Shown here: positions 44,060-53,671 of the stretch, in pieces
How positions within the stretch are numbered: position 1 is the first letter of the stretch
Layout of the letters: each line of letters begins with the position of its first letter
Source: Paracoccaceae bacterium
GTDB taxonomy: Bacteria; Pseudomonadota; Alphaproteobacteria; Rhodobacterales; Rhodobacteraceae
DNA: 64,000 nt
Direction of reading: 5' to 3'
Assembly: GCA_021296235.1 (NCBI GenBank)
Contig: JAGWAS010000006.1
Location: 1 to 64,000, forward strand
Notes under the pieces: generated by a model
What the model saw: the letters and a program-made list of their open reading frames with translations, nothing else
Database searches by the model: none
What the model was told of the DNA's origin: nothing
Made by a program: the position numbers and the translations under genes

Positions 44060-44672
44060 TTTCTGCCTTGGCCTAACCCGTTTCTTGGGCAACTGGCCGT
44101 CTGTCGAAAAAAAATTCTCCGGATTCCAAATCCGGTAGAATTTCCTCGTTTGACCTGTTGCAGTTGCCTCCAATTATTCCAATCTCAATTGACTTGCAAA
44201 CCAAGCTCGTATGACCTCTGGCATCGGCATTCGTTGGTTGGGGCGGGGCCGTGAAACGATTGTTGAACCGATCAAGGGAATTCACCAATCCTGTTTGCTG
44301 ACAGCCTTGGGTAGTCAGGAATGTACGAAATGGGTCTGTCGGCAAATGACTGCAGCGGGTCGGTGTTGAGAACCTTGAGGAACCATTGGTACACGGGCGC
44401 ATGACCGAATCGCCATGGCTTCGGAGGATGGATAGTGATGCATGCTCAGAGAATGCCCCACTGCCATGTACTTCTGCTGCAACAAAATGCGACACCGACA
44501 TCAGCAGGACACCGGAAACGGTGGAAGTGTCCGGCCTGGCAGGTTGGTTGCCGGGCAGGGGTTGCCGATTGCAGCATTTTCGGGGGAAATCGATTGGTGG
44601 CGGTAGGCGTCGACATGGAACACTGCAACGGAATTGCCATTCGGGTCAGTGCAAGGGAAGTAAACCGGGAAC
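44060..44672. other. Divergent region between nhaA and the glycosylase gene
   Basis: About 610 bases between two divergent start codons. A + strand frame (44386-44676) and the upstream extension of the nhaA frame are open, but neither looks coding. No strong repeat was found. It should contain both promoters. Confidence 0.35.
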
Positions 44673-45275
44673 ATGATTGAACCAATTGAAAAAATTGGAG
44701 AATTGATAGCGAGTTGCAGGGTTTGCAATGACCGGTTTGCAGCGACTGCAACCGCTCACAGGCCAAGACCGGTTTTCTGGTGCGAACCGACTGCAAAGCT
44801 GCTGGTGGCAGGGCAGGCACCTGGAGCCCGGGTGCACGCAAGTGGTGTCTTTTTTGACGATGCTTCGGGTGAACGGTTGCGGGATTGGATGGGTTTGGAC
44901 AGGACGACTTTCTATGACCGCAGACGCATTGCCATCCTGCCCATGGCATTCTGCTTTCCCGGTTACGACCGAAACGGCTCCGACTTGCCTCCTCCGACAG
45001 TTTGCGCAAGGCTCTGGCGAAACAGGGTAATTGCGCAGTTGCCTGATGTCAGGACAACTCTGCTCATTGGCCGGCATGCTCAACTCTGGCATCTTGGCGA
45101 TCGGGCGCGTTGCGGCGTAAGAGAGTTGGTTGAAGGGTGGAGGGATCATGCGCCGGAGTATTTTCCCATGCCCCATCCCAGTTGGCGCAACAACGCACTT
45201 GTTGCCGGATTGAAGGGATTTGAGGAGGAATTGCTGCCTGCTTTGCAGAAGCGGGTGAGGGAACTGCTCAGCTGA
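44673..45275 (+). CDS. Uracil-DNA glycosylase, family 4-like (Fe-S)
   Basis: UDG-superfamily DNA repair enzyme (200 residues) that removes uracil from DNA. Motif 1 is VAGQAPGARVHASGVFF and the closing motif is MPHPSWRNN. Four cysteines, C15 and C18 in SCRVC and C94 and C111 in the FCFPGY..PPPTVC region, fit the 4Fe-4S ligands of family 4/5 enzymes. Motif 1 reads GQAPG where family 4 usually has GEAPG. ATG 44673 has CCGGGA upstream. It is convergent with ghrA, with 6 nt between the stops. Confidence 0.85.
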   Translation: MIEPIEKIGELIASCRVCNDRFAATATAHRPRPVFWCEPTAKLLVAGQAPGARVHASGVFFDDASGERLRDWMGLDRTTFYDRRRIAILPMAFCFPGYDRNGSDLPPPTVCARLWRNRVIAQLPDVRTTLLIGRHAQLWHLGDRARCGVRELVEGWRDHAPEYFPMPHPSWRNNALVAGLKGFEEELLPALQKRVRELLS

Positions 45276-45281
45276 ATTCAG

Positions 45282-46220
45282 TCAGTAGCCCCGTTGCCGG
45301 TCAACAACATGCAGGAACGGCTCGCCGGCCCCGCCCCGGCGCATGTTTTCGGCAATTACCTGCGAGGCTGTCCTGAAGCGGGTTTCCGATGCGATGTGAG
45401 GCCATACCGAAATCTTCGGATGCGTCCAGAACGGGTGTTGGGCGGGCAGCGGCTCTTGCCGGAACACATCCAATGTCGCATGCGAAACTGTTCCGTTGTC
45501 AATTGCCGCGACAAGATCGCCCTCGTCGACGAGGGCCCCTCTGCCGGAATTGATAAGCACAACGCCGCGTCGGCATTTTGCAAACAGTGAGGCGTTGCAA
45601 ATGTTCTCGGTATCGTTGGTGTGGGGCAGCAGAAGCACCAAAATATCCGCCTCTGATACTGCCGATTCAAGACCGTCGTTGCCGGACCGGCAATCAATGC
45701 CCCTGATGTTCTTGACGGTTCGGCTCCATCCGAGCACGCGAAAATTTAGGGAGTTTAGTGCTCTTGCGCAATCCGAACCCAATTGTCCAAGTCCCAGAAC
45801 GGCAACCGTCCGATCTCGAGCCAGCGGTGGTCCGAGGTGCTGCAGCCATTCACCCGGCTTTGCATCCAGGAAGCGGTCGAAATCGAGATGATGGCGAAGC
45901 ACCTGACCAACAACCCATTCAGTCATTCCTTCTATCATGCCCGGATCGACCATTCGGCAGATTGGACACCCGATTGTCGAATTGCTGGCAAGTGTTTCCA
46001 CACCGGCCCACAGGCTGAGCACAGCCTTCAGATTGACGAATCCTGAGAAATCGCGAAGCCCGCCGTCAGGTGAATAGACGACGTAGTCATATTTGGCTGG
46101 GTCATCACAGGCAAAATCGATCTCCGATTTCACTCTTGCCTCTTCTAGGGCTGCATTGAGGGAATCAACCCAATCGGCAAAGTGCTTTGCGTCGGCAGAA
46201 AACAGCACGTTGACGGTCAT
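45282..46220 (-). CDS. ghrA: Glyoxylate/hydroxypyruvate reductase A
   Basis: NAD(P)H-dependent 2-hydroxyacid dehydrogenase (312 residues) that reduces glyoxylate to glycolate and hydroxypyruvate to glycerate. GLGQLGSDCARALNSLNF is the nucleotide-binding motif, INSGRGALVDEGDL carries the substrate-binding Arg, and WPHIASET carries the catalytic His. Its start overlaps the rodA stop by 4 nt, so this metabolic gene is the last member of the cell-shape operon, an order also typical of Rhodobacterales. It could consume glyoxylate made by the ureide operon. Confidence 0.9.
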   Translation of the reverse strand: MTVNVLFSADAKHFADWVDSLNAALEEARVKSEIDFACDDPAKYDYVVYSPDGGLRDFSGFVNLKAVLSLWAGVETLASNSTIGCPICRMVDPGMIEGMTEWVVGQVLRHHLDFDRFLDAKPGEWLQHLGPPLARDRTVAVLGLGQLGSDCARALNSLNFRVLGWSRTVKNIRGIDCRSGNDGLESAVSEADILVLLLPHTNDTENICNASLFAKCRRGVVLINSGRGALVDEGDLVAAIDNGTVSHATLDVFRQEPLPAQHPFWTHPKISVWPHIASETRFRTASQVIAENMRRGGAGEPFLHVVDRQRGY

Positions 46221-47368
46221 TGCTCGGATCTCCGGCTCGCATGGATGTGGGCACTTTCAATCAGCCCGAATGCTGCAAATGTCATTAAAAGCGCAGTTCC
46301 GCCATAGGATATCAGCGGAAGCGGTATCCCCACCACAGGTATCAGGCCGGAAACCATCGCAAGGTTTGCGGAGAAATGAAGAAAGAAAACACTCGACAGT
46401 CCAATGACCAACAATGCACAAAACCGGTCACCGCACCGGATGGCAAACCTGATGCAAAAACCAGAGATGAAACCATAGAATGCCAAGATCACAAGACACC
46501 AAATCAGGCCGAATTCCTCAGCGAGCGTCGTGAAGACAAAATCCGTGTGTTTTTCCGGAAGGAAGTTCAACTGGCTCTGCGTTCCCTGAAGATAGCCGCG
46601 CCCGTGCAACCCGCCGGATCCAAACGCGATTTTTGACTGCGTCGTATGATATCCGGCGTCGAAGGGATCACTGTCAGGATTGAGGAAGGTTTCGATGCGC
46701 CGGTATTGATAGTCCTCAAGGATTTGCCAGTCGGTGTCCCGGCTTAGCAGCACTGTTGAAGCGACCCCTATGGCAAGAAGCCCCACCGCAGCGAAATACC
46801 GGAAATTGACGCCGGCAGCGAACATGACGGCAGCACCGCTCAATGCGATCATTACCGCGGTACCGAGATCGGGTTGCCGGAACACCAACAGAACCGGAAC
46901 CAGTGTCAGCAATACCGGAAGCGCAATCCACAGCGGACGCGAAACTCTTTTCTGCGGCAATTCGGCATAGAGCGCGGCGAGGACCAGAATCAGGCAAATC
47001 TTCACAAATTCCGACGGCTGAACCCTCAGGGCGCCCACCTCAAGCCATCTTTGAGCTCCCTTGACCGCTGCACCGCTCAGTTCAACCGCAATCAGCAGGG
47101 CGATTGAGACAAGGTAGAGGGGCAGGGCGGTGGCCTGCCAAAACCGGGTTGGCGTAAGGGCAATTGCAAACAAAATCGCAAGGCCAACGAGCCCCCTCTG
47201 GATTTGAGCACTGGCCCACGGCGAAAAATCACCTCCGGCAACCGAATAGAGTGCAACAACTCCAATGGCACTTGTGGTGATCACAAGGCAAAGGAGCGTC
47301 CAATTGAACTTTGTCAGCTTATCCACCGACGAACCGAACAGTTGCCGGTTTTCGTTGGTATGAATCAT
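46217..47368 (-). CDS. rodA: Rod-shape SEDS glycosyltransferase RodA
   Basis: Polytopic SEDS protein (383 residues), the peptidoglycan polymerase of the elongasome. About ten hydrophobic helices are seen, with the conserved QPDLGTAV motif and the C-terminal GIPLPLISYGGTALL. It partners with PBP2 (mrdA), whose gene overlaps its start by 4 nt, and is guided by MreBCD encoded upstream. Confidence 0.95.
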   Translation of the reverse strand: MIHTNENRQLFGSSVDKLTKFNWTLLCLVITTSAIGVVALYSVAGGDFSPWASAQIQRGLVGLAILFAIALTPTRFWQATALPLYLVSIALLIAVELSGAAVKGAQRWLEVGALRVQPSEFVKICLILVLAALYAELPQKRVSRPLWIALPVLLTLVPVLLVFRQPDLGTAVMIALSGAAVMFAAGVNFRYFAAVGLLAIGVASTVLLSRDTDWQILEDYQYRRIETFLNPDSDPFDAGYHTTQSKIAFGSGGLHGRGYLQGTQSQLNFLPEKHTDFVFTTLAEEFGLIWCLVILAFYGFISGFCIRFAIRCGDRFCALLVIGLSSVFFLHFSANLAMVSGLIPVVGIPLPLISYGGTALLMTFAAFGLIESAHIHASRRSEQ

Positions 47369-49317
47369 GCTTGGGTGACCCCTTGGATCGGATTTCCGTC
47401 TGGATCGGGGTTGTCCAGTTCCAATTCCAACTGTTCCCTCTGGATTCGTTTTCTCTGTTTTTCGGGATATGCTTCAAGTGGGGGCAATCGGCCGTAGTGG
47501 GCGCGCATGAGCAGGTCGCGCACGATTGGGGCTGCAACCTTGGAGCCACTGCCCCCATGTTCGATAATCACGGCGGCGACGATCGTCGGATCGTCGTAAG
47601 GGGCGAACCCGCAGAATAGTGCATGGTCTCTCAATTGGGTGGGCAAATCCTCATAGCTCGGGATTCCCGATTCACGGGTTTCTTCCGTGATGGTGCGCAC
47701 TTGGCTCGTGCCTGTCTTGCCGGCAATTATGAATGAGGGATCAGCAGATCTTGATTCGTGGGCGGTTCCATTCTTGTCGTTTGTAACGGCATACATGCCG
47801 TCGCGAATGAGATTGAGGTAAACTGAAGAGATATCAAGGGGATGCCATTTTTCTGGAGTTGCCGGGACTCCGCCCACGGACATAAGCATGCGGGGTTTTA
47901 CCTGAAGTCCGGTCGCGATGCGTGCGGTCATGACGGCCAACTGCAAAGCCGAGGCAAGAATGAACCCTTGGCCGATTCCGGCGTTCAGCGTGTCGCCCAG
48001 CAACCAAGCCTGACCTTCTGTCTCAAGCTTCCAAGATTTGGTCGGCAGTTTGCCAGTGGCGACATCCGGCATCGGCAATTCGTGCTGCGTGCCAAATCCA
48101 AGCCGGTTCGCCATGTTGTTGATCCTTTCGATTCCAACGCGTTCCGCCATTTGGTAGTAGTAGACATCACAGGATTCACTGAGTCCCTTGCGCAGATTGA
48201 CCTTTCCGTGCCCATTCCTTCGCCAGCAATGGAAGTTGCGGTTCTGGACTTCATGCCTGCCGTCGCAGACAATTTCCTCCTCAGGATCGACAAACCCAGA
48301 TTCGAGCGCGGCAAGTGCCGTTACCATCTTGAATGTCGAACCCGGTGGATAGAGTCCCCGCATTGATCGGTTGACCAAGGGACTTCCGGGCGTTTTCAGA
48401 AGCTGTTCGAATTCCGCCACGGTATGGCCAGATACGAATTTGTTGGGGTCAAAGGTGGGCACAGAGACCGACGCGAGAATGTGGCCGGATCTGGCGTTCA
48501 TCACAATGGCTGCCGCCGCCGCAGCCCCGATCCTGGCTGAAGCATAGTTCTGCAGCCGTCGATCTATTGTGACCTGCAGGTCGCTGCCGGGCTTGGCGTC
48601 AACCCGGTTCAACTCGCGCACTTCCCGACCTTGAACATTGATCTCAATCTTCCTGTTGCCCGCATTGCCGCGGAGCTGCCGATCCATGCTCTTTTCCAAG
48701 CCGGTTTTGCCGATTTGGAATTTCGGAACATGAAGGAGCGGGTCGCGGTCGCGGACATTTTCCTGTTCGGTGCGGTCGACCGGACCGACATAGCCGACCA
48801 CATGGGCAAGCTCGGACCCAAACGGATAGTGCCTTGTGCTGCCGAATTTGGTGCTGATTCCGGGGAGCGCAGGGGCATTGGCAGACACCGCCGCAACCTG
48901 TTTCCAAGTGGCATTTTCGGCAACAATAACTGGAACAAATTCCCGTTGTGCATTGATTTCTTGTATTTTATTGCTCAATTCGGGTTCAATGATGGGAATG
49001 ATGCGCGCCAGTTTTCGAAGCACCAGCTCGACATCTCCAGCTTGCTCCCTGACAATGAGTATGCGGTAGTTGAGATTGTTGTCGGCAAGCACGGTTCCAC
49101 TGCGGTCGAATACTCGGCCCCTCAGCGGTTCGAGCATGCTTATGTTGATCCGGTTGCGTTCCGCCAAGCCACTCAGTTGTTCCGACTCGGTAACCTGCAG
49201 GTAACGCAACCGCCCCGCTATCGCGAGAAGGAGTGCAAGCTTCGCTCCTCCGATCATGATGGCGCGTCGGGTCAGCGACCTTTGCTCCTCCACCTCGATT
49301 TCGGGTCGGCCCATCAC
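47365..49317 (-). CDS. mrdA: Penicillin-binding protein 2
   Basis: Class B transpeptidase (650 residues): one N-terminal membrane anchor (about 19-38), a pedestal/dimerisation domain, then the transpeptidase domain with PPGSTFKMV (active-site Ser and Lys) and AGKTGTSQV (KTG box). It cross-links peptidoglycan made by RodA during side-wall growth. It overlaps mreD and rodA by 4 nt on either side. The C-terminus is short and basic/polar. Confidence 0.95.
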   Translation of the reverse strand: MMGRPEIEVEEQRSLTRRAIMIGGAKLALLLAIAGRLRYLQVTESEQLSGLAERNRINISMLEPLRGRVFDRSGTVLADNNLNYRILIVREQAGDVELVLRKLARIIPIIEPELSNKIQEINAQREFVPVIVAENATWKQVAAVSANAPALPGISTKFGSTRHYPFGSELAHVVGYVGPVDRTEQENVRDRDPLLHVPKFQIGKTGLEKSMDRQLRGNAGNRKIEINVQGREVRELNRVDAKPGSDLQVTIDRRLQNYASARIGAAAAAAIVMNARSGHILASVSVPTFDPNKFVSGHTVAEFEQLLKTPGSPLVNRSMRGLYPPGSTFKMVTALAALESGFVDPEEEIVCDGRHEVQNRNFHCWRRNGHGKVNLRKGLSESCDVYYYQMAERVGIERINNMANRLGFGTQHELPMPDVATGKLPTKSWKLETEGQAWLLGDTLNAGIGQGFILASALQLAVMTARIATGLQVKPRMLMSVGGVPATPEKWHPLDISSVYLNLIRDGMYAVTNDKNGTAHESRSADPSFIIAGKTGTSQVRTITEETRESGIPSYEDLPTQLRDHALFCGFAPYDDPTIVAAVIIEHGGSGSKVAAPIVRDLLMRAHYGRLPPLEAYPEKQRKRIQREQLELELDNPDPDGNPIQGVTQA

Positions 49318-49850
49318 CGGCTACCTTCCATCAGGCCGGTTTTGATGGAGCTTGACTTGCGAATGCGAAACACAAGATTCGTTGTGGCCACGATCAGGGG
49401 GTATGCGAGGACGGTTGCGAGCAAATTCAGCAAAACCGTCCGCATATCCGGCACCGGCACCAGCGACATCGCAAGGATGAGTTGATAGATCAAGATCATT
49501 GCGCTGTACGCCGAAGCCATCACTACCCATTCATAGGTGAAAGGCAGGAATTTGATCCTGTCGACAATTGACCGAAAAAACTCGGCAGCCAAGAGAACCA
49601 AGGCAGCCCACAGGCCGAGCGGTTGCAAAAACAGTAGTTCGGCAACCAGAACGGCAACAACAATTACGGCAGGACTGACCAATTCAGGGCGACGCAGCCT
49701 CCAAGCCGCGATGAAGCAAAACAGCAGGTCCGGCCAAGGCAGGGGGGCAAGGGAACTGGATTCCTGCGGCAGCAAACTGAACATCAACAGCAGGTAGGCG
49801 GTAACCGCAAACAACAGGTTGTATGTCAGGATATGAGTTTGACCGAACAT
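49314..49850 (-). CDS. mreD: Rod-shape protein MreD
   Basis: Small membrane protein (178 residues) with about five hydrophobic helices, including ATVLAYPLIV near the C-terminus, where MreD proteins carry a conserved P. The frame is open upstream into mreC, but ATG 49850, 4 nt after the mreC stop with GGAAGG in front, is the natural start. It forms the membrane complex with MreC and the cell-wall synthases. Sequence conservation in MreD is low, so the call leans on position in the operon. Confidence 0.88.
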   Translation of the reverse strand: MFGQTHILTYNLLFAVTAYLLLMFSLLPQESSSLAPLPWPDLLFCFIAAWRLRRPELVSPAVIVVAVLVAELLFLQPLGLWAALVLLAAEFFRSIVDRIKFLPFTYEWVVMASAYSAMILIYQLILAMSLVPVPDMRTVLLNLLATVLAYPLIVATTNLVFRIRKSSSIKTGLMEGSR

Positions 49851-49854
49851 GGAA

Positions 49855-50757
49855 TCACCTTCCGGTCGCTTGGTCGAAGTTACCGTGAGAGGGTATGACC
49901 AGAATATCGCTGCTTGCCTCAACCGCTTCAGGCGGCCTGCTTCTGATGATGATGACGAATTCGAGATTGCCGAGATTCGCCGCCGGCAAGACCCCAACCT
50001 GACCGTTTTGATCAATGGAAACCGTGCCGACCAAAAGATCGGGCGGAAATACTCCACCATCGCCGGACGTATACAGGCTGTCGCCTGGGGTTATCTGGTT
50101 CAGGTTGCTGACGAGTCTTATCAATGGAAGCGAACGATCGTTGCCTGACACAATGCCCCTCGCACCGGACGGCTTGATTTTGACTGGAACCTGACTGCTG
50201 GAATCGGTGAGGAGCATGACCCTCGAGGATGTCCTGCCCACTCCGGAAATTCGTCCCAAGAGGCCGCTCCCGTCCAGCACCGCCCATCCGTCGGATACCC
50301 CGTTTCGTCTGCCAACATTCACGAGTACCGAGTTTCTGAACGCTCCGCTGGTATCGGCGGTGACCTGCGCCGAAATGGTTGGCAATTCCCCGCTCAGCTG
50401 GACATTGGCGACTTCCCTCAGCGCTGCATTCTGCTGTTCGAGGGCAATGGCCCTCTGGCGCCATTCCTGGAGCTTTCGGTTTTCCTCTTCAAGTTCCGCC
50501 ACCCTGTCGACGACACTCGAAAAATCGCCAATTGCCTTGAATGCATCGGTTGCAAAATTGACCGGGCTCATGCCAATTTCAAATGCGGGAAGTAACCTGT
50601 CCACAAGATCGGCCCTGACTGCGGCCATTCTATCGTTGTCGATGCGCCAGAATATGAATAATCCGAAGAGGAACAGCGCTGTCAGTGCAATGACCAGCCG
50701 CCGAAGCGGTCGGCGCACGAGGAGATTGGAGTCGCTGTCGTTGTTGAGGTTTGTCAC
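49855..50757 (-). CDS. mreC: Rod-shape protein MreC
   Basis: Periplasmic scaffold protein (300 residues): one N-terminal membrane helix (about 20-40), a coiled-coil segment (VVDRVAELEEENRKLQEW), then the beta-rich domain with GLLGRISGVGRTSSRVMLLTD. It links MreB filaments to PBP2 and RodA. It lies 18 nt after mreB. Confidence 0.95.
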   Translation of the reverse strand: MTNLNNDSDSNLLVRRPLRRLVIALTALFLFGLFIFWRIDNDRMAAVRADLVDRLLPAFEIGMSPVNFATDAFKAIGDFSSVVDRVAELEEENRKLQEWRQRAIALEQQNAALREVANVQLSGELPTISAQVTADTSGAFRNSVLVNVGRRNGVSDGWAVLDGSGLLGRISGVGRTSSRVMLLTDSSSQVPVKIKPSGARGIVSGNDRSLPLIRLVSNLNQITPGDSLYTSGDGGVFPPDLLVGTVSIDQNGQVGVLPAANLGNLEFVIIIRSRPPEAVEASSDILVIPSHGNFDQATGR

Positions 50758-50775
50758 GATTGATGTTGTCGGGCC

Positions 50776-51822
50776 TCAGCTTTCGTAGTCGATCAGTTTG
50801 AACCCAGGGTGTGCGGCTTCGATGTCGAGGGCCTGCCCGGTTCCGAGCACGACGCACTTCAATGGATCCTGTGCCACAGCAACAGGCAGCCCTGTGTGCA
50901 ACCTCAATTCTTCGTCAATGTCCCTGAGCAGTGCTCCTCCACCGGTGAGGATAATCCCGGTGTCGGAGATGTCGGCAGCGAGGTCAGGGGGCGTATGAAG
51001 CAATGCTCTCGACACGGCCTCTCTAATTTGTCTGACCGGGTCGGCGAACGCCTCCGCCATTTGCGCCTGGCTGAGCAACATCTCGCGGGGTGTTCCATGT
51101 GTGCCGTCACTGCCCCGCAGGTTGGCAGTGTCCCCAACCCCGTCCTTGGGCTTGCGGGCGATGCCGAGATACTTCTTGAGGTGTTCCGCCGCTGCCATTC
51201 CAAGGTTGATGTTATATTTGATTCGAAGAAACTCGGTGAGTGCCTCGTCCAGCCGGTCGCCTGCAATCCTGATCGAAGTCGCATAAACAATTCCGCCAAG
51301 CGAGAGTACCGCAACCTCTGTCGTGCCGCCGCCGATGTCGACAATCATGCATCCCCTGGCGTCAGCAATGTTCATTCCGGCGCCAATTGCCGCGGCCACG
51401 GGTTCCAACACGAGGCCGGCTTGGCGGGCACCCGCGGACAGGACCGACTGGCGAATCGCCCGTTTCTCAACTTGCGTGGCCCCGTGCGGCACACAGACGA
51501 TGATGCGCGGCTTCGAAATGGATGAGCGCCGACGGGTCTTTCGGATGAAGTGCCGAATCATCTCTTCTGCAACGGAAAAATCGGCTATGACGCCGTCTCG
51601 CAACGGTCGGATCACCTCAATTGTTCCTGGGGTGCGGCCGACCATTGCCTTCGCTTCTTCGCCCACGGCAAGAACCCGGCGGGGACCGTTGCTGATCTGG
51701 TAGGCGACTACAGAGGGTTCATCAAGCACAAGGCCCTCACCCTTAACATAGACGAGTGTATTGGCCGTCCCAAGGTCAATCGCGATATCGTAAGTCAGAA
51801 TCCAATTGAATATGGAGAACAT
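50776..51822 (-). CDS. mreB: Rod-shape actin homologue MreB
   Basis: Bacterial actin (348 residues) that positions side-wall synthesis. Phosphate 1 loop IDLGTANTLVY, phosphate 2 loop VDIGGGTTEVAV and the adenosine motif ILTGGGALLR are intact. It is the first gene of mreB-mreC-mreD-mrdA-rodA-ghrA. A 15-bp palindrome lies in its leader at 51848-51862. The organism is therefore probably rod-shaped. Confidence 0.97.
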   Translation of the reverse strand: MFSIFNWILTYDIAIDLGTANTLVYVKGEGLVLDEPSVVAYQISNGPRRVLAVGEEAKAMVGRTPGTIEVIRPLRDGVIADFSVAEEMIRHFIRKTRRRSSISKPRIIVCVPHGATQVEKRAIRQSVLSAGARQAGLVLEPVAAAIGAGMNIADARGCMIVDIGGGTTEVAVLSLGGIVYATSIRIAGDRLDEALTEFLRIKYNINLGMAAAEHLKKYLGIARKPKDGVGDTANLRGSDGTHGTPREMLLSQAQMAEAFADPVRQIREAVSRALLHTPPDLAADISDTGIILTGGGALLRDIDEELRLHTGLPVAVAQDPLKCVVLGTGQALDIEAAHPGFKLIDYES

Positions 51823-51847
51823 CTGCTCATAAACCCGTTGTACCGCG

Positions 51848-51862
51848 CCGTCGTAACGACGG
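51848..51862 (-). promoter_or_regulatory. Palindrome in the mreB leader
   Basis: CCGTCGT-A-ACGACGG is a perfect 15-bp palindrome, 25 nt upstream of the mreB start codon. It could bind a dimeric regulator or form a structure near the ribosome binding site. No regulator is known for it. Confidence 0.35.
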
Positions 51863-51965
51863 TTCTTTCCGGCATTGTCTTGCCCTTAATCACATTACGC
51901 GCAATCAAGGTAAAGGAGCAAGCTCAAGACTTACTGCATATCCGGATTCGCCGCGAATGGTAACG

Positions 51966-51993
51966 GCGCGTGCATCAAAAGCGATGCACGCGC
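51966..51993 (-). terminator. Strong hairpin downstream of leuA
   Basis: GCGCGTGCATC and GATGCACGCGC form a perfect 11-bp stem with a 6-nt loop, 15 nt after the leuA stop. On the - strand the loop contains CTTTT and the stem is followed by CGTTACC, not a clear T-run. It is the most stable hairpin noticed in the window and probably ends or processes the leuA transcript before mreB. Confidence 0.55.
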
Positions 51994-52008
51994 ACTGAGT
52001 CTGCGGTT

Positions 52009-53577
52009 TCACGCCACTTCCGAAACCTGATTGGGGGCTGTTTTGGAGCGCCGGTAGAGCAAATTGTTGAGGGCGTTCACATATGCTTTGGCCGAGGCTA
52101 GGATTGTGTCGGTGTCGTTGGACTGGCCCACCACGATTCGGCCGTTTTCCTCCAGCCTGACGCTGACTGTTGCCTGTGCGTCGGTTCCTTCGGTTACTGC
52201 CTGGACATGATACAACAGCAGTTTTGCATCATGTGCAAACACCTTGTTGACGGCATTGAATGCCGCATCGACCGGGCCGTCGCCCTCTGACTCGACCTTA
52301 TGCGAGACACCATCGACCAGTATGGTCAGTTCAGCGGTCTGAGGTGCAATTGAACCGCAAACGACGCGCAGGTGCTCAACCTTAAGATGCTCATCCACCG
52401 CCTCATTGGCACTGGACTGCATCAAGGCAATCAGATCCTCGTCAAATATCTCCTTTTTTTTGTCGGAAAGCGCCTTGAACTGAACAAACACGTCGTTGAG
52501 GCGGTTTTCGCCGACATCATAACCCAACTCCTCAAGCTTCTTCCGGAGCGCTGCCCTCCCGGAGTGCTTGCCCATGACAAGATTTGTCGAAGCAAGCCCG
52601 ACATCCTCCGGCCGCATGATTTCGTAGGTGCCGGCATGCTTGATCATTCCGTCCTGATGGATTCCGGATTCATGGGCAAATGCGTTCTTTCCGACGATTG
52701 CCTTGTTGTATTGAACCGGAAAGCCGGTTGCGTCGGCCACGGACCTTGATGCCTGCATGATTCGCTTGGTGTCGACACCGGTCGCATACGGCATGATGTC
52801 ATTGCGAACCCGCATCGCCATCACGATTTCCTCAAGCGCGGCATTTCCGGCGCGCTCGCCGAGGCCGTTGATTGTGCACTCAACCTGACGGGCGCCGGCG
52901 ATGACGGCTGCCAGGGAATTTGCAACGGCCATGCCGAGGTCGTCGTGGCAGTGTGTTGACAGGGTAACACTGTCGATTCCCGGTACGCGCTCGCGCAGCA
53001 TCCTTATGATTTCAGCGCTCTCTGACGGTGCGGTGTAGCCCACCGTATCGGGGATGTTGATGGTGGTTGCACCGGAGCGCATCGCCGTCTCAACGGTCCG
53101 GCACAGAAAATCATGTTCGGTGCGGGTGCCGTCTTCAGGTGACCACTGCACATCGTCGGTATATTTTCGGGCGTATTCGACCGAGCGGGCGATTGCATCG
53201 ATGACATCCTCCGATTGCATCTTCAGTTTGAACTTCATGTGCAGTGGGGATGTCGAGATAAAGGTATGAATGCGCGGCCGTTTCGCATCCTTCAATGCGG
53301 CCCCGGCACGATCAATGTCGGAGAGGGAAGAACGGGCAAGTCCGCAGACCGAAGCATTCCTGGTGCAGCGCGATATTTCCTGAACGGCCCTGAAGTCACC
53401 TTCCGAGGCGATCGGGAATCCGGCCTCAATAATGTCGACTCCCATTTCGTCCAGCAGGTTTGCGATTTCAATCTTTTCGTCGAGCGTCATGGTTGCACCC
53501 GGCGATTGTTCGCCGTCGCGCAACGTGGTGTCAAATATCAGAACCCGGTCCTGATTGTCGCTAAAAGCGTTTTCCAT
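52009..53577 (-). CDS. leuA: 2-isopropylmalate synthase
   Basis: First enzyme of leucine synthesis (522 residues), condensing acetyl-CoA with 2-ketoisovalerate. The catalytic domain has DTTLRDGEQSPG, and the metal-binding HCHDDLGMAVANSL. The C-terminal third (about 385-520) is the LeuA regulatory domain for leucine feedback. Length and domains are complete. It stands upstream of the mre operon, an order also seen in Rhodobacterales. A hairpin lies in its leader at 53634-53671. Confidence 0.96.
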   Translation of the reverse strand: MENAFSDNQDRVLIFDTTLRDGEQSPGATMTLDEKIEIANLLDEMGVDIIEAGFPIASEGDFRAVQEISRCTRNASVCGLARSSLSDIDRAGAALKDAKRPRIHTFISTSPLHMKFKLKMQSEDVIDAIARSVEYARKYTDDVQWSPEDGTRTEHDFLCRTVETAMRSGATTINIPDTVGYTAPSESAEIIRMLRERVPGIDSVTLSTHCHDDLGMAVANSLAAVIAGARQVECTINGLGERAGNAALEEIVMAMRVRNDIMPYATGVDTKRIMQASRSVADATGFPVQYNKAIVGKNAFAHESGIHQDGMIKHAGTYEIMRPEDVGLASTNLVMGKHSGRAALRKKLEELGYDVGENRLNDVFVQFKALSDKKKEIFDEDLIALMQSSANEAVDEHLKVEHLRVVCGSIAPQTAELTILVDGVSHKVESEGDGPVDAAFNAVNKVFAHDAKLLLYHVQAVTEGTDAQATVSVRLEENGRIVVGQSNDTDTILASAKAYVNALNNLLYRRSKTAPNQVSEVA

Positions 53578-53633
53578 GAGAGCATCCGATTTGGCTTTTT
53601 GGTTTGATCCAGTTTGCCGGTGCGTTCCATTTT

Positions 53634-53671
53634 CCCCTGAGCCGGCGCACCGTCGCCGTGACGCTCAGAGG
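53634..53671 (-). promoter_or_regulatory. Hairpin in the leuA leader
   Basis: On the transcribed strand CCTCTGAGC pairs with GCTCAGGGG over 9 bp (one G-T pair) around a 20-nt loop, 57 nt upstream of leuA. A 10-codon frame (ATG 53720 to TGA 53688) precedes it, but contains no Leu codons, so a classical leucine attenuator is not supported. It may be a different leader control or a processing site. Confidence 0.35.
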
